The position numbers and the translations under genes are program-made. The notes beneath the pieces were generated by a model. It was given only the letters and a program-made list of their open reading frames with translations. It ran no database searches and was not told where the DNA came from. DNA of 64,000 nt from Paenibacillus tepidiphilus (lineage in GTDB: Bacteria > Bacillota > Bacilli > Paenibacillales > Paenibacillaceae), in contig NZ_VWRQ01000002.1 in NCBI RefSeq assembly GCF_008635795.1, positions 248,001 to 312,000 on the forward strand. The letters run 5' to 3'. Within the stretch, counting starts at the first letter, position 1; every line of letters starts with the position of its first letter. Shown here one piece after another: positions 1 to 9,980 of this stretch.

Positions 1-1256
1 AGCAGCGGATCTTCAGTCCGCGGATTATCGGAGGTGACCAGTACAACATCGCTGTATTTGGCGGCAATTTTACCCATAAGCGGCCGCTTGGTACGGTCCC
101 TGTCGCCGCCGCAGCCAAAGACGGTCAGCACCCGGGCGGTAGCGAACTCACGCACAGCCTTCAGCACATTTTCCAGTCCGTCCGGCGTATGGGCATAATC
201 GACGATGACAGCGAAGTCCTGTCCGGCATCGACCGCCTCAACCCGGCCGGCCACGCCCGGAACCGACTCCAGGCTGGCTTTGATCTCTGCCAGAGGCACA
301 TCCTCCAGCAGTGCGGCGGTGATCGCCGCCAGAGCATTATAGACATTGAATTTGCCGACCATGCGCAAGGAAATATCCGTCTCCCCTTTAAACGTCTCCA
401 CATGGAAAAATGTTCCTTTGGACGTGATGGAGATTTGCGAAGCTCTGACATTGGCTTTGTTGTCGATGCCGTATGTAATGACTTCCGCCGCCGTCTGTGC
501 CGAATAATAGGCGCTCGCCGGATCATCCGCGTTCAGCACGGCGTATTTGCGCTCCTCCTTCCAGGGAGAGATCACATTGCCGAGCCGAGAGAAGAACAGG
601 CCCTTGGCCGCGCGGTATTCTTCCATCGTATGATGATAATCCAGATGATCCTGGGTCAGATTGGTAAATATCGCCGTCCGGTAGTCCGTCCCCTTTACGC
701 GTCCCTGCTCCAGAGCATGGGAAGACACCTCCATCACACAGCACTGCACGCCCTTCTGGGTCATGTCGTGCAGGGTACGCTGCAGCTCCAGCGCCTCCTG
801 GGTGGTGCCGGACATCGGAAAGTTTTGTCCGTCATAACGCATCTGAATGGTACCGATCAGTCCGGTCTTGATTCCGTGGTCTTCCATAATCCGTTCGATC
901 AGGTAGGTCGTTGTCGTCTTGCCGTTGGTCCCGGTCACTCCGATCATGCGCATGCGGCTGCTTGGCGAGCCGAAGAAGGCATTAGCCAGCACAGCCATTG
1001 CAAACCGGCTGTCATCGACCACAAGCTGCGGAAGCGCAACATCGTCAAGCTTCCGCTCACACACCAGCGCGGCGGCGCCGCTTGCCGCGGCCTGCGGTGC
1101 AAAGGTATGTCCGTCCACGGTAAACCCCGGCAGACAGATAAACAGATCGCCCGGCTTTACCTTGCGGGAGTCCGTCTGCAAATCGGTGATTTCGGTCTCT
1201 CCGTCCCCGTACAGCCGGGCGGCCGCGAGGCAAGATGCCAGTTCTTGTAATTTCAT
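1..1256 (-). CDS. murE: UDP-N-acetylmuramoyl-tripeptide synthetase MurE (3' end cut by window)
   Basis: Cytoplasmic Mur ligase that adds the third amino acid, here probably meso-diaminopimelate, to UDP-MurNAc-L-Ala-D-Glu using ATP. I translated it from the ATG at 1256, preceded by GAGGGATAGCT as ribosome site. Visible motifs are the ATP loop GVTGTNGKTTTTYL (about residues 107-120), the Mur-ligase VMEVSSHAL segment and the C-terminal DNPRTEDPL. The DNPR signature is the one found in DAP-adding rather than Lys-adding enzymes. The first 418 codons are present; roughly 70-80 C-terminal codons should lie off the left edge. It is the last visible gene of the mraZ-rsmH-ftsL-pbpB-spoVD-murE run, 47 bp after spoVD. 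Identity is secure; substrate choice is inferred from the motif. Confidence 0.96.
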   Translation of the reverse strand, partial: MKLQELASCLAAARLYGDGETEITDLQTDSRKVKPGDLFICLPGFTVDGHTFAPQAAASGAAALVCERKLDDVALPQLVVDDSRFAMAVLANAFFGSPSSRMRMIGVTGTNGKTTTTYLIERIMEDHGIKTGLIGTIQMRYDGQNFPMSGTTQEALELQRTLHDMTQKGVQCCVMEVSSHALEQGRVKGTDYRTAIFTNLTQDHLDYHHTMEEYRAAKGLFFSRLGNVISPWKEERKYAVLNADDPASAYYSAQTAAEVITYGIDNKANVRASQISITSKGTFFHVETFKGETDISLRMVGKFNVYNALAAITAALLEDVPLAEIKASLESVPGVAGRVEAVDAGQDFAVIVDYAHTPDGLENVLKAVREFATARVLTVFGCGGDRDRTKRPLMGKIAAKYSDVVLVTSDNPRTEDPL

Positions 1257-1303
1257 AGCTATCCCTCACTTTAATCATTTCGGATACATATTGAAGGTGA
1301 GTC

Positions 1304-3229
1304 TCATTCGGCAGCGGAACCCATATAAATACGGATCGTTGAGCCCTGCTCCACTCTGGCTCCCGCCTTCGGGGCCTGGTTGATGACGGTATTTCCGGTA
1401 CCGGAGCGGACAAGATTGAAGTTCATGTTTAAATCCTCATAGATGTCCTGTACGGTCGCTCCAGTCAGGTCCGGTACGGTCACGATCGGCGTTTCGCCGT
1501 ATTTATACGTCTTGGGCAGCTGGTCCTTACGCGGAGGTACCTTCAGCACATGCAGGGAATCCTCCAGAATATTCTGTACAATCGGCGCAGCCACCACGCC
1601 GCCGAACTGGATGCCCTTTGGATTATCGACTGCGGTATAAACGATAATCTGCGGATCATCCGCAGGGGCGAACCCGATGAAGGAAACGATATGCTCCGTC
1701 GGAGAATATCGCCCGTTGATTACTTTCTGTGCCGTCCCGGTTTTGCCTCCCACACGGTAGCCGTCAATGAACGCCGGCCGGCCGGTACCTTTGGCAACCA
1801 CACTCTCCAGGGCGGCCCGCACCTTCGCCGAAGTCTCTTCAGAGATAACCTGGCGCACAGGCTTCGGCTCCACCTCCGACACCTTCTCTCCGGTTTCCGG
1901 GTTCACCCAGGCCTTGGCGACATGGGGCGTATACAGCTTACCGCCGTTGATGGCAGCCGAGACAGCGGCGATTTGCTGAATTGGGGTTACCGATACGCCT
2001 TGGCCAAAGGCCGTGGTCGCCAGCTCCACCGGTCCGACCTGCGACAGCTTGAACAGAATGCCGCCCGACTCGCCGTTCAGGTCAATGCCTGTTTTGGCGC
2101 CGAAGCCGAAGTCCCGGATGTACTGGAACAGGCTCTCTTTCCCCAGCCGCTGGCCAAGCGCGACGAAGCCCGGATTGCAGGAATTCTCCACCACCTGCAG
2201 GAAGGTCTGGCTGCCGTGGCCGCCTTTTTTCCAGCAGCGCAGCTTGGCACCTCCCACCTCAATAAAACCCGGATCAAAAAAGTGCTCGTTCTGCAGATCC
2301 ACTTTTCCTTCCTGCAAAGCGGCGGCAAGTGTAATGATCTTAAAGGTGGACCCCGGCTCATAGGTCATCCAGATCGGCAAATTGCGGTTGTAGACGGCAG
2401 GGTCCACCTGCTGGTATTGCCCCGGCTCATAGCCCGGGCGGCTGGCCATGGCGAGTATTTCCCCATTCTGCGGGTTCATCGCAATCGCCCAGGCACCCTG
2501 TGCCTGGTATTTGACCATCGCCTGGTCCAGCTCACGCTCCATAATCGACTGAATCTGCTTATCAATGGTCAGCTGCAGGCTTAAGCCCTCCTGCGGTTCC
2601 GTGTATTTCTCGGATGAGCCTGGCATCAGTCTGCCGCCCGCATCGGATAAATACGAGACATTTCCGTCCATTCCCTTGAGCAGCTTGTCGTATATACGTT
2701 CTACACCGGTGATCCCCTGATTGTCGATTCCCGTGAATCCGAGAATATGCGCAGCCAAGTCCCCATAAGGATAATACCGCTTATTGTCCTCAGCCACAAT
2801 GATGCCCGGAAGCTGCAAATCACGGACGCTGGCTGCAAGCTCCATCGTAATTTTGCGGCCGCCGGGCTGTAGCTTCACGGAGGATTCACTTTTGGACAAC
2901 AGCGTGGTCAGCTTCATCTCGGACATGCCGAGCAGCGGAGCCAGCTGTTTGGCCGTTCCCTGCTTATCCTTGACTTGGACAGGCACGGCATATACCGTCG
3001 GGGAACTGATATTATACGCCAGCGCAGTTCCCTGACGGTCCAATATTTCACCGCGCTTGGCGGTATACGGAATATTGCGGCGCCAGGACTCTTCCGCTCT
3101 GGCGCTCAGCTTCTCGCCCTGCAGCAGCTGAACGTAGGCCAGACGCACGGCCAGCGAGCCGAACAATACGGCAAGTCCCAGCAGCGTCCACAGCATTCTG
3201 CGCCGGGTTACGACTTTTGACACCTTCAT
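1304..3229 (-). CDS. spoVD: Stage V sporulation protein D, a class B penicillin-binding protein
   Basis: Class B transpeptidase that in B. subtilis makes spore cortex peptidoglycan with SpoVE. A membrane anchor lies at residues 13-32, then the PBP dimerization domain, then the transpeptidase domain with catalytic Ser in STFK (about 294), SCN (about 350) and KTGT (about 496), and one C-terminal PASTA domain beginning near VTVPDLTG (about 580). I chose the ATG at 3229 (MKVSKVVTRRRML). It has GGGGAG seven bases upstream and matches the usual SpoVD start; the ATG at 3262 would add 11 residues without a good ribosome site. It lies between pbpB and murE as in B. subtilis. The single PASTA and position favour SpoVD over a second division PBP. 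Confidence 0.94.
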   Translation of the reverse strand: MKVSKVVTRRRMLWTLLGLAVLFGSLAVRLAYVQLLQGEKLSARAEESWRRNIPYTAKRGEILDRQGTALAYNISSPTVYAVPVQVKDKQGTAKQLAPLLGMSEMKLTTLLSKSESSVKLQPGGRKITMELAASVRDLQLPGIIVAEDNKRYYPYGDLAAHILGFTGIDNQGITGVERIYDKLLKGMDGNVSYLSDAGGRLMPGSSEKYTEPQEGLSLQLTIDKQIQSIMERELDQAMVKYQAQGAWAIAMNPQNGEILAMASRPGYEPGQYQQVDPAVYNRNLPIWMTYEPGSTFKIITLAAALQEGKVDLQNEHFFDPGFIEVGGAKLRCWKKGGHGSQTFLQVVENSCNPGFVALGQRLGKESLFQYIRDFGFGAKTGIDLNGESGGILFKLSQVGPVELATTAFGQGVSVTPIQQIAAVSAAINGGKLYTPHVAKAWVNPETGEKVSEVEPKPVRQVISEETSAKVRAALESVVAKGTGRPAFIDGYRVGGKTGTAQKVINGRYSPTEHIVSFIGFAPADDPQIIVYTAVDNPKGIQFGGVVAAPIVQNILEDSLHVLKVPPRKDQLPKTYKYGETPIVTVPDLTGATVQDIYEDLNMNFNLVRSGTGNTVINQAPKAGARVEQGSTIRIYMGSAAE

Positions 3230-3347
3230 TGGCGTTCTCCCCGCTTTCACTCGTATAGACATGATCTCTTATCTTCATGACTATTCGGGACAAACAGGGC
3301 TTAGAACAAGCTGTCGTGCCGTGACCCGGCCCTTTTCGGACGGGCGC

Positions 3348-5588
3348 CTATTCAGGAGCCTCTTCCTCCGTCTTCTCTGCAGCGGGCGCTACCGGAATAT
3401 CCTCGCCGTATTCATTCAATGGAGCCAGGGACAGGGTGACTACGGTCTTGCCGTTCAACTTCTCTTCCTTCTGCTCGGTTACATATCCTTCGCCATCCAC
3501 CGTAATTCCAACCTTGAGCAGATTGAGAATTTCCAGCGCATCGCGCAGCGATTGTCCGCGCAGATCCGGAACTACCGCTTGATCTCCCTGCTGTGTCAGC
3601 AGGAAGATCTTCTGCCCGGAGGAAAGTACGCCCCCGGCTTCGGGATACTGTGAAATGACCGAAGCACCTTCACCGACCGTTACGAAATTGTAGCCCTGCT
3701 TCAGCAGCATTTCTCTGGCTCCAGCAGCCGTTTTGCCTGCAAGATCGGGAGTCGTGCGCAAAGCGGCAGCGGTCTTCTTGGGAGAAGTCTGAGCTTCCTT
3801 CTTATCATCCCCGGAGCTGTCATCCACCTTCGGCACGCCCATATACTCCAGCGATTGGGATACGATTTCTTTAAACACCGGTCCCGCTGCAGCACCACCG
3901 CCGGCGGCATCAGCAGGCTCGTCAATGACGATATACACCGCAATCTTCGGATTATTGACCGGTGCGTATCCCAGAAAGGACGAGAGCACCTTGTCACGGT
4001 CATACCCGCCCTTGCCGTCAGGTTTAATTGCCGTACCGGTCTTGCCCGCTACCCGGTAGCCTTCAATGTAGGCATGGCGTCCGGTTCCATGGTCCAGGTC
4101 AGCAACGACCTGCTCCAGGTAGCTGCCGGTTTCCCTGGAGCTCTCCTCGGAAATAACCTGCCGCACCACCTTCGGCTGGGTTACGGTAGTCTTGCCGGTG
4201 TTGGGATCGGTAATCTCCTTGACCACATGCGGCACCATCAGCTTACCGCCGTTGGCGATGGCCGAGATGGCGGTAAGCTGCTGAATCGGAGTCACCTCTA
4301 CCTTGCCGTGCCCGTATGCGATCGTTGCGTTCTCCGAAGCATTGTTCGGGGTCGGATTGACGCGTCCGCTGATTTCGCCCGGCAGGTCAATCCCGGTAAG
4401 ATCGTTAAATCCGAAATCATCCACGTATTGCAGCAGCCTGTCCGGACCGAGCATTTCATACCCGAGCTTGACGAAGGCCACGTTACTTGAACGCTTCACG
4501 CCTTCCAGGAAGGAGATTTCGCCATAGCCGCTTCTGTTCTGGTCATACAGCGGCTTGCCATAGCCCTTGATCCGGATGGAACCGGACATAAAGGTCGCGT
4601 CGGGATCGAATAAATTCTCCTCCACTGCGCCGGCAAGCGGTACAATCTTGAACGTGGAGCCTGGTTCAAACCTGGATTTGATGGCATGGTTGAAGAACAC
4701 CCCGGGATCGGAGGCGTAATTCCAGAATTCATTGGGATTATAGGTCGGCATATTGGCCAGCCCCAGTATTTCCATGGTGCTCGGATCGGCGGCAATGACC
4801 GTAATACTCTTGGGCTTATATTCGTCGTATGCTTTTTGCATCGCCTGTTCGATATAATACTGGATTGTGCTGTCAATCGTCAGCTTGAAATTACTTCCAT
4901 TGACCACTGGCTGGTACGTATCCTTCGAGTTAGGCAGCTTGACGCCCTTGCCGTCGCTTTGGTAAAGCAGCTTACCGTCCGCACCCTTAAGCTGCTTGTC
5001 AAAATACTTCTCCAGCCCCATAATCGCATTGCCGTCACGGTCTGTGTAACCCAAAATATGTGCAGCAAGCGTTTGTTGCGGATAATACCGTTTCTGCTCC
5101 GTAATCAGACCGACACCGGTCTCCAGGATATCATGTTCATCCTTCAGCTTCTCGATGAACTCATCCACCTTGTCGCGCAGCTCCTGATCGATCTTCCAGC
5201 CTTCATTGCGGATCTCCCGGTTCTTCAGGTATTCCCCGTCCTTGTCTTTGGCTTCCACCAGCGCCTTGAGCTCACTCTCCGGCTTGCCCAGCAATTCATG
5301 CAGCCCGGAGATGACCTCTTCGCCGATCCCAAGCTCGGCAATGGCCTGCGGATTGACTACCACCGTATAGGCAGGGACATCACTGGCCAGTACCTTGCCG
5401 TTGCGGTCCTCTATCGTACCGCGAACCGCCTTGATCACTGAGGTGTGAGCCCTTTTCTCAGCGGCATAGGCTTGCCAGAATTCCCGGTCCAGCACCTGAA
5501 TCCAGAACACCCTTCCGATCAAAACAAGAAAAAAGAGGGTAATACACCCTCCTATAAACAGCGTGCGAAGTTTTATTCTTTTCACCAT
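3348..5588 (-). CDS. pbpB: Penicillin-binding protein 2B-like septal transpeptidase
   Basis: Class B PBP that cross-links septal peptidoglycan with FtsW. One N-terminal membrane helix (about 10-28) is followed by the dimerization domain with the R-G-x-I-x-D-R-N-G motif, then the transpeptidase domain with Ser in STFK (about 311), SSN (about 367) and KTGT (about 516). Two C-terminal PASTA repeats start near TTPDLAGKT and VPDLRGQS. The ATG at 5588 is preferred because GAGG sits about eight bases upstream; an in-frame TTG at 5594 overlaps that site. At about 746 residues it is slightly longer than B. subtilis PBP2B (about 715). It follows ftsL by 56 bp and precedes spoVD by 118 bp. Confidence 0.94.
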   Translation of the reverse strand: MVKRIKLRTLFIGGCITLFFLVLIGRVFWIQVLDREFWQAYAAEKRAHTSVIKAVRGTIEDRNGKVLASDVPAYTVVVNPQAIAELGIGEEVISGLHELLGKPESELKALVEAKDKDGEYLKNREIRNEGWKIDQELRDKVDEFIEKLKDEHDILETGVGLITEQKRYYPQQTLAAHILGYTDRDGNAIMGLEKYFDKQLKGADGKLLYQSDGKGVKLPNSKDTYQPVVNGSNFKLTIDSTIQYYIEQAMQKAYDEYKPKSITVIAADPSTMEILGLANMPTYNPNEFWNYASDPGVFFNHAIKSRFEPGSTFKIVPLAGAVEENLFDPDATFMSGSIRIKGYGKPLYDQNRSGYGEISFLEGVKRSSNVAFVKLGYEMLGPDRLLQYVDDFGFNDLTGIDLPGEISGRVNPTPNNASENATIAYGHGKVEVTPIQQLTAISAIANGGKLMVPHVVKEITDPNTGKTTVTQPKVVRQVISEESSRETGSYLEQVVADLDHGTGRHAYIEGYRVAGKTGTAIKPDGKGGYDRDKVLSSFLGYAPVNNPKIAVYIVIDEPADAAGGGAAAGPVFKEIVSQSLEYMGVPKVDDSSGDDKKEAQTSPKKTAAALRTTPDLAGKTAAGAREMLLKQGYNFVTVGEGASVISQYPEAGGVLSSGQKIFLLTQQGDQAVVPDLRGQSLRDALEILNLLKVGITVDGEGYVTEQKEEKLNGKTVVTLSLAPLNEYGEDIPVAPAAEKTEEEAPE

Positions 5589-5644
5589 AAGCAAACCTCA
5601 CAAACCTAGATTATGGACTCGGTATCTTCAAGCAGCTTCAGCTT

Positions 5645-6022
5645 CTATTCTCCACCGGTTTCCTTCAAGTAAATATTGGAATCCTCCGGCGGCCGGGAAA
5701 ATCCCATTTTCTCCGCCTTCTGCGGCACCATCTCCAGCAGCGTCTGCTTTTCCTTCTGATACACGGCAATTTCCTTCTTTGTGTTCGAGATCTTCCTGTC
5801 CAGATTCTGCGCCTGCATATTCAAATCATAAATGTGGACGTAACGCGAGATCAGGGCGACTGCAACCAGCGCAAACACACTTACGGTTAGCATATAGAGC
5901 AGCTTTTCCTTCATCGGAAGGACCCGGCGTCTGGTGACAACCTTGGTCTTCTCGCGGTATAGCTGTCGTTTCTCTTCTTTTCTTTGAGGCTGTGTTGCCA
6001 AGTTGCCGCGGGTATAGGCCAT
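5645..6022 (-). CDS. ftsL: Cell division protein FtsL
   Basis: Small bitopic divisome protein that pairs with DivIC/FtsB and helps recruit and activate the septal synthase. The sequence has a basic cytoplasmic tail of about 40 residues, one membrane helix (about 41-60), then a heptad-like coiled coil rich in Leu, Gln and Lys (about 65-105). The protein is 125 residues, normal for FtsL. Start is supported by AAAGGAG eight bases before the ATG. FtsL diverges fast, so the name rests on architecture and position between rsmH and pbpB. Confidence 0.9.
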   Translation of the reverse strand: MAYTRGNLATQPQRKEEKRQLYREKTKVVTRRRVLPMKEKLLYMLTVSVFALVAVALISRYVHIYDLNMQAQNLDRKISNTKKEIAVYQKEKQTLLEMVPQKAEKMGFSRPPEDSNIYLKETGGE

Positions 6023-6046
6023 CTCTGACTCTCCTTTATCGTCTGA

Positions 6047-7000
6047 TTATAATTTTTCTGCGATGCGCAGCTTAGCCGAACGCGCGCGCGGATTCTGGGC
6101 AAGCTCCGCTTCGGAAGGCACAATCGGCTTGCGGGCAATCAGCTTCAGAACGCCGGCGGCCCCGCATACGCAGACCGGGAAGTCAGGCGGGCAGGTGCAT
6201 TTGCTGACATAACTGTTCATAATCTGCTTGCAAATCCGGTCTTCCAGCGAATGAAACGTAATAACAGACACACGGCCTTCGGGCGCCAAACAACGGACCG
6301 CTCCATGCAGCCCTTCCTCAAACGCGCCCAGTTCATCGTTCACTGCGATGCGCAGTGCCTGAAAGCTTCGCTTGGCGGGATGTCCGCCTGTTCTGCGCGC
6401 CGCCGCAGGAATACCTTCCTTGACCAGCTCAGCCAGCTCTCCTGTGCTCGCTATAGGCTGCTGTTCGCGGCGCTCTACAATCTTACGGGCAATCCGCCGC
6501 GAGAACTTCTCTTCGCCATACATAAAAAGAATGCGGGCGATCTCCTGCTCCGGCCAGGTATTGATAATCTCGGCGGCCGTAAGCGTTCCGGACTGGTCCA
6601 TCCGCATATCCAGCGGTGCGTCATGATTGTAGCTGAAGCCCCGTTCCCCTTCATCGAACTGGGGCGAGGATACGCCCAGATCGAACAGGATACCGTCTAC
6701 CTGGGGTACTCCGTCCTTCTGCGGAACAAACGGAAGCTCTTTTAGCACCTCTTCCAGGTCGCGGAAGTTGGTCTTAACCAGAACTACCTTTTCTCCATAT
6801 TCGGCCAGTCGCTCCTTGGCATTCTCCAAGGCCCAGTCATCCTGGTCCAGACAGATCAGCCGGCCGTTCCCGCTTAGTCTGGAAGCAATCAGAGAACTGT
6901 GCCCCGCTCCTCCGAGTGTACAGTCGACATATATGCCATCCTGCTTGATGTGCAGCCCTTCTGTCGCTTCTTCCTTAAGCACCGTGATGTGGTGAAACAA
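6047..7000 (-). CDS. rsmH: 16S rRNA (cytosine(1402)-N(4))-methyltransferase RsmH
   Basis: SAM-dependent methyltransferase that modifies C1402 in the ribosomal P site. The N-terminal fold carries the SAM loop [10 protein letters not shown] (about 25-35) and the C-terminal part has the conserved [11 protein letters not shown]. It is 317 residues, the normal size. The start appears to be TTG at 7000, with GGAGGG nine bases upstream; no in-frame ATG lies near. Second gene of the mraZ operon, 42 bp after mraZ and 24 bp before ftsL. Confidence 0.96.
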   Translation of the reverse strand: MFHHITVLKEEATEGLHIKQDGIYVDCTLGGAGHSSLIASRLSGNGRLICLDQDDWALENAKERLAEYGEKVVLVKTNFRDLEEVLKELPFVPQKDGVPQVDGILFDLGVSSPQFDEGERGFSYNHDAPLDMRMDQSGTLTAAEIINTWPEQEIARILFMYGEEKFSRRIARKIVERREQQPIASTGELAELVKEGIPAAARRTGGHPAKRSFQALRIAVNDELGAFEEGLHGAVRCLAPEGRVSVITFHSLEDRICKQIMNSYVSKCTCPPDFPVCVCGAAGVLKLIARKPIVPSEAELAQNPRARSAKLRIAEKL

Positions 7001-7042
7001 GCTGCATCCCTCCAGCGCAGTATTCGAATTGTGTTATGTGTG

Positions 7043-7480
7043 TTATAGGTCAAAATTGAAATCCACCAATTTCTCGGCGATTTCGTTGAACGATTCCTCT
7101 GACTGTTCGAAGTACTGCTCCCATAGCTCTTTGTTCCAGATTTCCACCCGGTTCGAAACGCCCAGAATAACACAGTCCTTGTCCAGCTTGGCATACTGCC
7201 GCAAATTGGCGGGCAGATTGACACGCCCTTGCTTGTCCCATACGCATTCGGTCGCTCCCGAGAAAAAGAAGCGGCTGAACGCCCGGGCATCCGACTTCAT
7301 CAGGGAAAGGCTTTTGAGCTTTTGCTCCATGATTCCCCATTCTTCCATAGGATAAACAAACAGACAGGAATCGAGGCCGCGGGTAGCAACGAATGAGGTT
7401 CCGAGCAATTCACGGAATTTAGCCGGGATTATGATCCGGCCTTTGTCGTCAATGCTATGCTGGAATTCCCCCATGAACAT
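7043..7480 (-). CDS. mraZ: Transcriptional regulator MraZ
   Basis: Ring-forming DNA-binding protein that regulates the division/cell-wall cluster by binding its own promoter. Two SpoVT/AbrB-type half domains are visible, each with a D-x-(K/Q)-G-R loop: [14 protein letters not shown] near residue 11 and [14 protein letters not shown] near residue 80. I place the start at the ATG at 7480 ([15 protein letters not shown]), which matches the family start. AAGGAG lies 11 bases upstream. A longer in-frame form beginning at 7513 would run through the operator repeats and is unlikely. Length is 145 residues. Confidence 0.95.
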   Translation of the reverse strand: MFMGEFQHSIDDKGRIIIPAKFRELLGTSFVATRGLDSCLFVYPMEEWGIMEQKLKSLSLMKSDARAFSRFFFSGATECVWDKQGRVNLPANLRQYAKLDKDCVILGVSNRVEIWNKELWEQYFEQSEESFNEIAEKLVDFNFDL

Positions 7481-7486
7481 CGATTG

Positions 7487-7532
7487 CCCCACTCCTTGTA
7501 ACCGATTCCCCACTTTACCCCACTTTACACCA
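7487..7532 (-). promoter_or_regulatory. MraZ operator repeats upstream of mraZ
   Basis: Read on the minus strand, three 10-bp units follow each other without gaps: TGGTGTAAAG (7523-7532), TGGGGTAAAG (7513-7522) and TGGGGAATCG (7503-7512). A fourth TGGGG lies at 7487-7491, just before the start codon. This is the TGGGN5 direct-repeat layout known for MraZ boxes. A possible -10 (TATTAT, 7540-7545) lies just upstream without a convincing -35. Confidence 0.8.
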
Positions 7533-7795
7533 CCTAAGCATAATAGATTCGCCGTTAAAAATCAAAAACCTTCTTCACAGCCAAGGTAATTTTTTCTTCA
7601 TTGTCAAGTCTGCTTATGTAAACGGTTCATCGCGAACGCTATCGCTCCTACAGTTCCAAACTTCCCCTCCGCACTCCGCTCTTTTTGTGTTGTTCTTATG
7701 TTCAACTGTCTGTCCCTTCGCGTGAGCCTACGGGAAATTGGGTACATAATATCTTGAATCCAAAACCAAGCTGATCTATTTACAGGAGGTACACC

Positions 7796-8602
7796 ATGGG
7801 TAAATATATTGAAGTGGAAAGCAACGTCAAGCTTTACGTCGAGGATATCGGCTCCGGAACACCAGTCATCTTTATCCACGGGTGGCCCCTGCATCATAAG
7901 ATGTTCGAATATCAGTTCATTGATCTGGCCGAAAAAGGGTACCGCTGCATCGGAATTGATCTCCGCGGCTTCGGGAAATCGGATGGGCCCTTGGACGGTT
8001 ACAGCTATGACCGGCTGGCAGATGACGTACGCGCTGTTATTGACCAGTTGAATTTGCAGAATGCCGTATTGGTCGGATTCTCCATAGGCGGCGCTATTGC
8101 CGCCAAATATATGGCCCGGCATTCCGGATACGGCATTTCGAAGCTCCTGCTGCTGGGTGCGGCCACTCCTTCGTTTACCCAGCGTACCGACTTTGCCTTC
8201 GGCTCACCGGTAGATGCGGTTAACAATCTGATTATCGGCGCTCATTTGGACCGTCCGAAGATGGTTACCGATTTGGGGATGAAGTTCTTCGCCAAGAAAG
8301 GCAGCGCCAGCTTCACGGCCTGGTTTACCTCACTCGGCATGGAAGCCTCAGCCCAGGGAACGCTGAAAGCTGCTGCCTCGCTGCGAGACGAGGACCTGCG
8401 CAGCGAGCTCCCGCTCATCAAGGTGCCAACGGCTATCTTCCACGGGCGCCAGGACAAGATCGCCCCGTATGAGCTTGCCGAGCAGACGCAGCTCCTGATT
8501 CCGGGCTCGGTCCTTATTCCGTTTGAAGAAAGCGGCCACGGGCTGATGTTTGACGAGCCGCAAAAATTCGCCGAAAATCTGCATCGTTTTATCATCGGCT
8601 AG
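7796..8602 (+). CDS. Alpha/beta hydrolase (esterase/chloroperoxidase-like)
   Basis: Soluble alpha/beta-fold hydrolase of 268 residues; the substrate cannot be told from sequence. The oxyanion HG motif is in FIHGWP (about 26-31), the nucleophile elbow is GFSIGG with Ser96, the acid is likely Asp220 in HGRQD and the base His248 in ESGHG. The overall look is that of the non-heme chloroperoxidase/arylesterase group. Ribosome site AGGAGGT is five bases before the ATG. It is divergent from mraZ, convergent with ahcY, and appears to be a single-gene unit ended by the hairpin at 8621-8660. Confidence 0.88.
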   Translation: MGKYIEVESNVKLYVEDIGSGTPVIFIHGWPLHHKMFEYQFIDLAEKGYRCIGIDLRGFGKSDGPLDGYSYDRLADDVRAVIDQLNLQNAVLVGFSIGGAIAAKYMARHSGYGISKLLLLGAATPSFTQRTDFAFGSPVDAVNNLIIGAHLDRPKMVTDLGMKFFAKKGSASFTAWFTSLGMEASAQGTLKAAASLRDEDLRSELPLIKVPTAIFHGRQDKIAPYELAEQTQLLIPGSVLIPFEESGHGLMFDEPQKFAENLHRFIIG

Positions 8603-8620
8603 CCACAGCCGGCAGAACTG

Positions 8621-8660
8621 CAAAATGCCCGGAGCCATTGACATGGCTTCGGGCATTTTG
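8621..8660. terminator. Bidirectional rho-independent terminator
   Basis: CAAAATGCCCG at 8621-8631 pairs with CGGGCATTTTG at 8650-8660, and AGCCA pairs with TGGCT across a short loop. The A/T-rich outer arms give a U tract on either strand. It sits between the convergent hydrolase gene and ahcY. Confidence 0.85.
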
Positions 8661-8681
8661 TTGATTCCTGACACGATCTAT

Positions 8682-9953
8682 TTAGTCTGTCAGCTTCCAG
8701 CTGTCCAAATATTCCAGCTGCGCCGGCGTAAGGCTGTCGATGGAGATGCCCAGGCTTTCCAGCTTATAGCGGGCAACCTGCTCGTCCAGCTCATAAGGCA
8801 CATTCTCTACCTTAACGCCGATGCTCTGATAATTGTCGTTCACATATTTCAGCGACAGCGCCTGAAGTGCGAAGGTGGTATCCATAATTTCCGCAGGATG
8901 TCCGTCGGCCGCACCGAGATTCACGAGCCGGCCTTCAGCCAGCAGATACAGCTTGCGTCCGTCCTTCAGCTGATATTCCTCAATATTCTTGCGCACTGTA
9001 CGCTGCGAGACAGAGCGCTCCGCCAGCTCCGGCTTGTTGACCTCTACGTCGAAGTGGCCGGCATTGCACAGAATGGCCCCATCCTTCATCACATCATAGT
9101 GTTCACCGCGGATAACATACCGGTTGCCGGTAACGGTTACGAAGAAATCGCCTTGTTTCGCCGCTTCGAGCATCGGCATCACCTGGAACCCGTCCATGTG
9201 GGCTTCTACCGCCTTGATGGCATCCACTTCCGTAACGATGACATTCGCTCCCAGACCCTTGGCCCGCATAGCTACGCCTTTTCCGCACCAGCCGTAACCG
9301 ATAACGACGACCGTTTTACCGGCCACGATCAGGTTGGTGGTACGCACGATGCCGTCCCAGGCGGACTGTCCGGTACCGTAGCGGTTGTCGAACAGATACT
9401 TGCAATAAGCATCGTTGACGGCGACCATCGGGAATTTGAGGATGCCTTGCTTCTGCAGCGCTTTAAGCCGGATGATGCCGGTTGTTGTTTCTTCCGCGCC
9501 GCCGCGAATATTCTCCATCAGGTCCGGGCGTTCGGCATGCAGCAGAGTGGCGAAATCGCCGCCATCGTCGATGATCAGGTCGGGCTTGCTCTCCAGCGCC
9601 TTGATATTCAGCGCTTTGAACTCCTCCGGAGACGGATTGTATTTGGCAAAGACGGTAATGCCGTCTTCCACAAGCGCCGCGCAGACATCGTCCTGCGTCG
9701 ACAGCGGATTGGAGCCGGTAATGGTAACCTCAGCTCCGCCGGCCTGCACGACTTTGGCCAGATATGCCGTTTTGGCTTCCAGATGCAGTGTAATCGACAC
9801 CTTAAGCCCCTTGAAAGGCTGCTCCGCTTCAAACTGCTCGCGGATCCGGTTCAGCACCGGCATATGCTGGCGGACCCAGTCGATCTTCAGGTGGCCTTCG
9901 GGAGCAAGCGACATATCGGCGACAATGCTGTTTTCTTTCGACAATGAACTCAT
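8682..9953 (-). CDS. ahcY: Adenosylhomocysteinase (S-adenosylhomocysteine hydrolase)
   Basis: NAD-dependent enzyme that reversibly splits S-adenosylhomocysteine into homocysteine and adenosine after methyl transfer. Seen: IIDDGGD (127-133), GAEETTTGI (152-160), the NDAYCK active-site segment (180-185) and the Rossmann loop GYGWCGKG (219-226). The protein is 423 residues and ends in ...LDSWKLTD. It lacks the Lys/Tyr C-terminal tail of the long eukaryote/proteobacterial form, so it belongs to the shorter archaeal/Thermotoga-like form. Relatives in that group can also act on S-inosylhomocysteine. GGAGG seven bases before the ATG supports the start. It begins 27 bp after the bshC stop, which suggests cotranscription. 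B. subtilis instead uses MtnN and LuxS for this step. Confidence 0.95.
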   Translation of the reverse strand: MSSLSKENSIVADMSLAPEGHLKIDWVRQHMPVLNRIREQFEAEQPFKGLKVSITLHLEAKTAYLAKVVQAGGAEVTITGSNPLSTQDDVCAALVEDGITVFAKYNPSPEEFKALNIKALESKPDLIIDDGGDFATLLHAERPDLMENIRGGAEETTTGIIRLKALQKQGILKFPMVAVNDAYCKYLFDNRYGTGQSAWDGIVRTTNLIVAGKTVVVIGYGWCGKGVAMRAKGLGANVIVTEVDAIKAVEAHMDGFQVMPMLEAAKQGDFFVTVTGNRYVIRGEHYDVMKDGAILCNAGHFDVEVNKPELAERSVSQRTVRKNIEEYQLKDGRKLYLLAEGRLVNLGAADGHPAEIMDTTFALQALSLKYVNDNYQSIGVKVENVPYELDEQVARYKLESLGISIDSLTPAQLEYLDSWKLTD

Positions 9954-9980
9954 AACAAACCTCCACTAAGTTATTGGTAA

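Noticed and set aside
3230..3347. SigE promoter for spoVD in the pbpB-spoVD gap
   Set aside because: Expected from B. subtilis, but no pair of -35/-10 elements fits well enough to report.
7533..7795. Additional gene or small RNA between mraZ and the hydrolase
   Set aside because: Open frames there are short, lack ribosome sites and show no family motif; only A/T-rich promoter-like sequence is seen.
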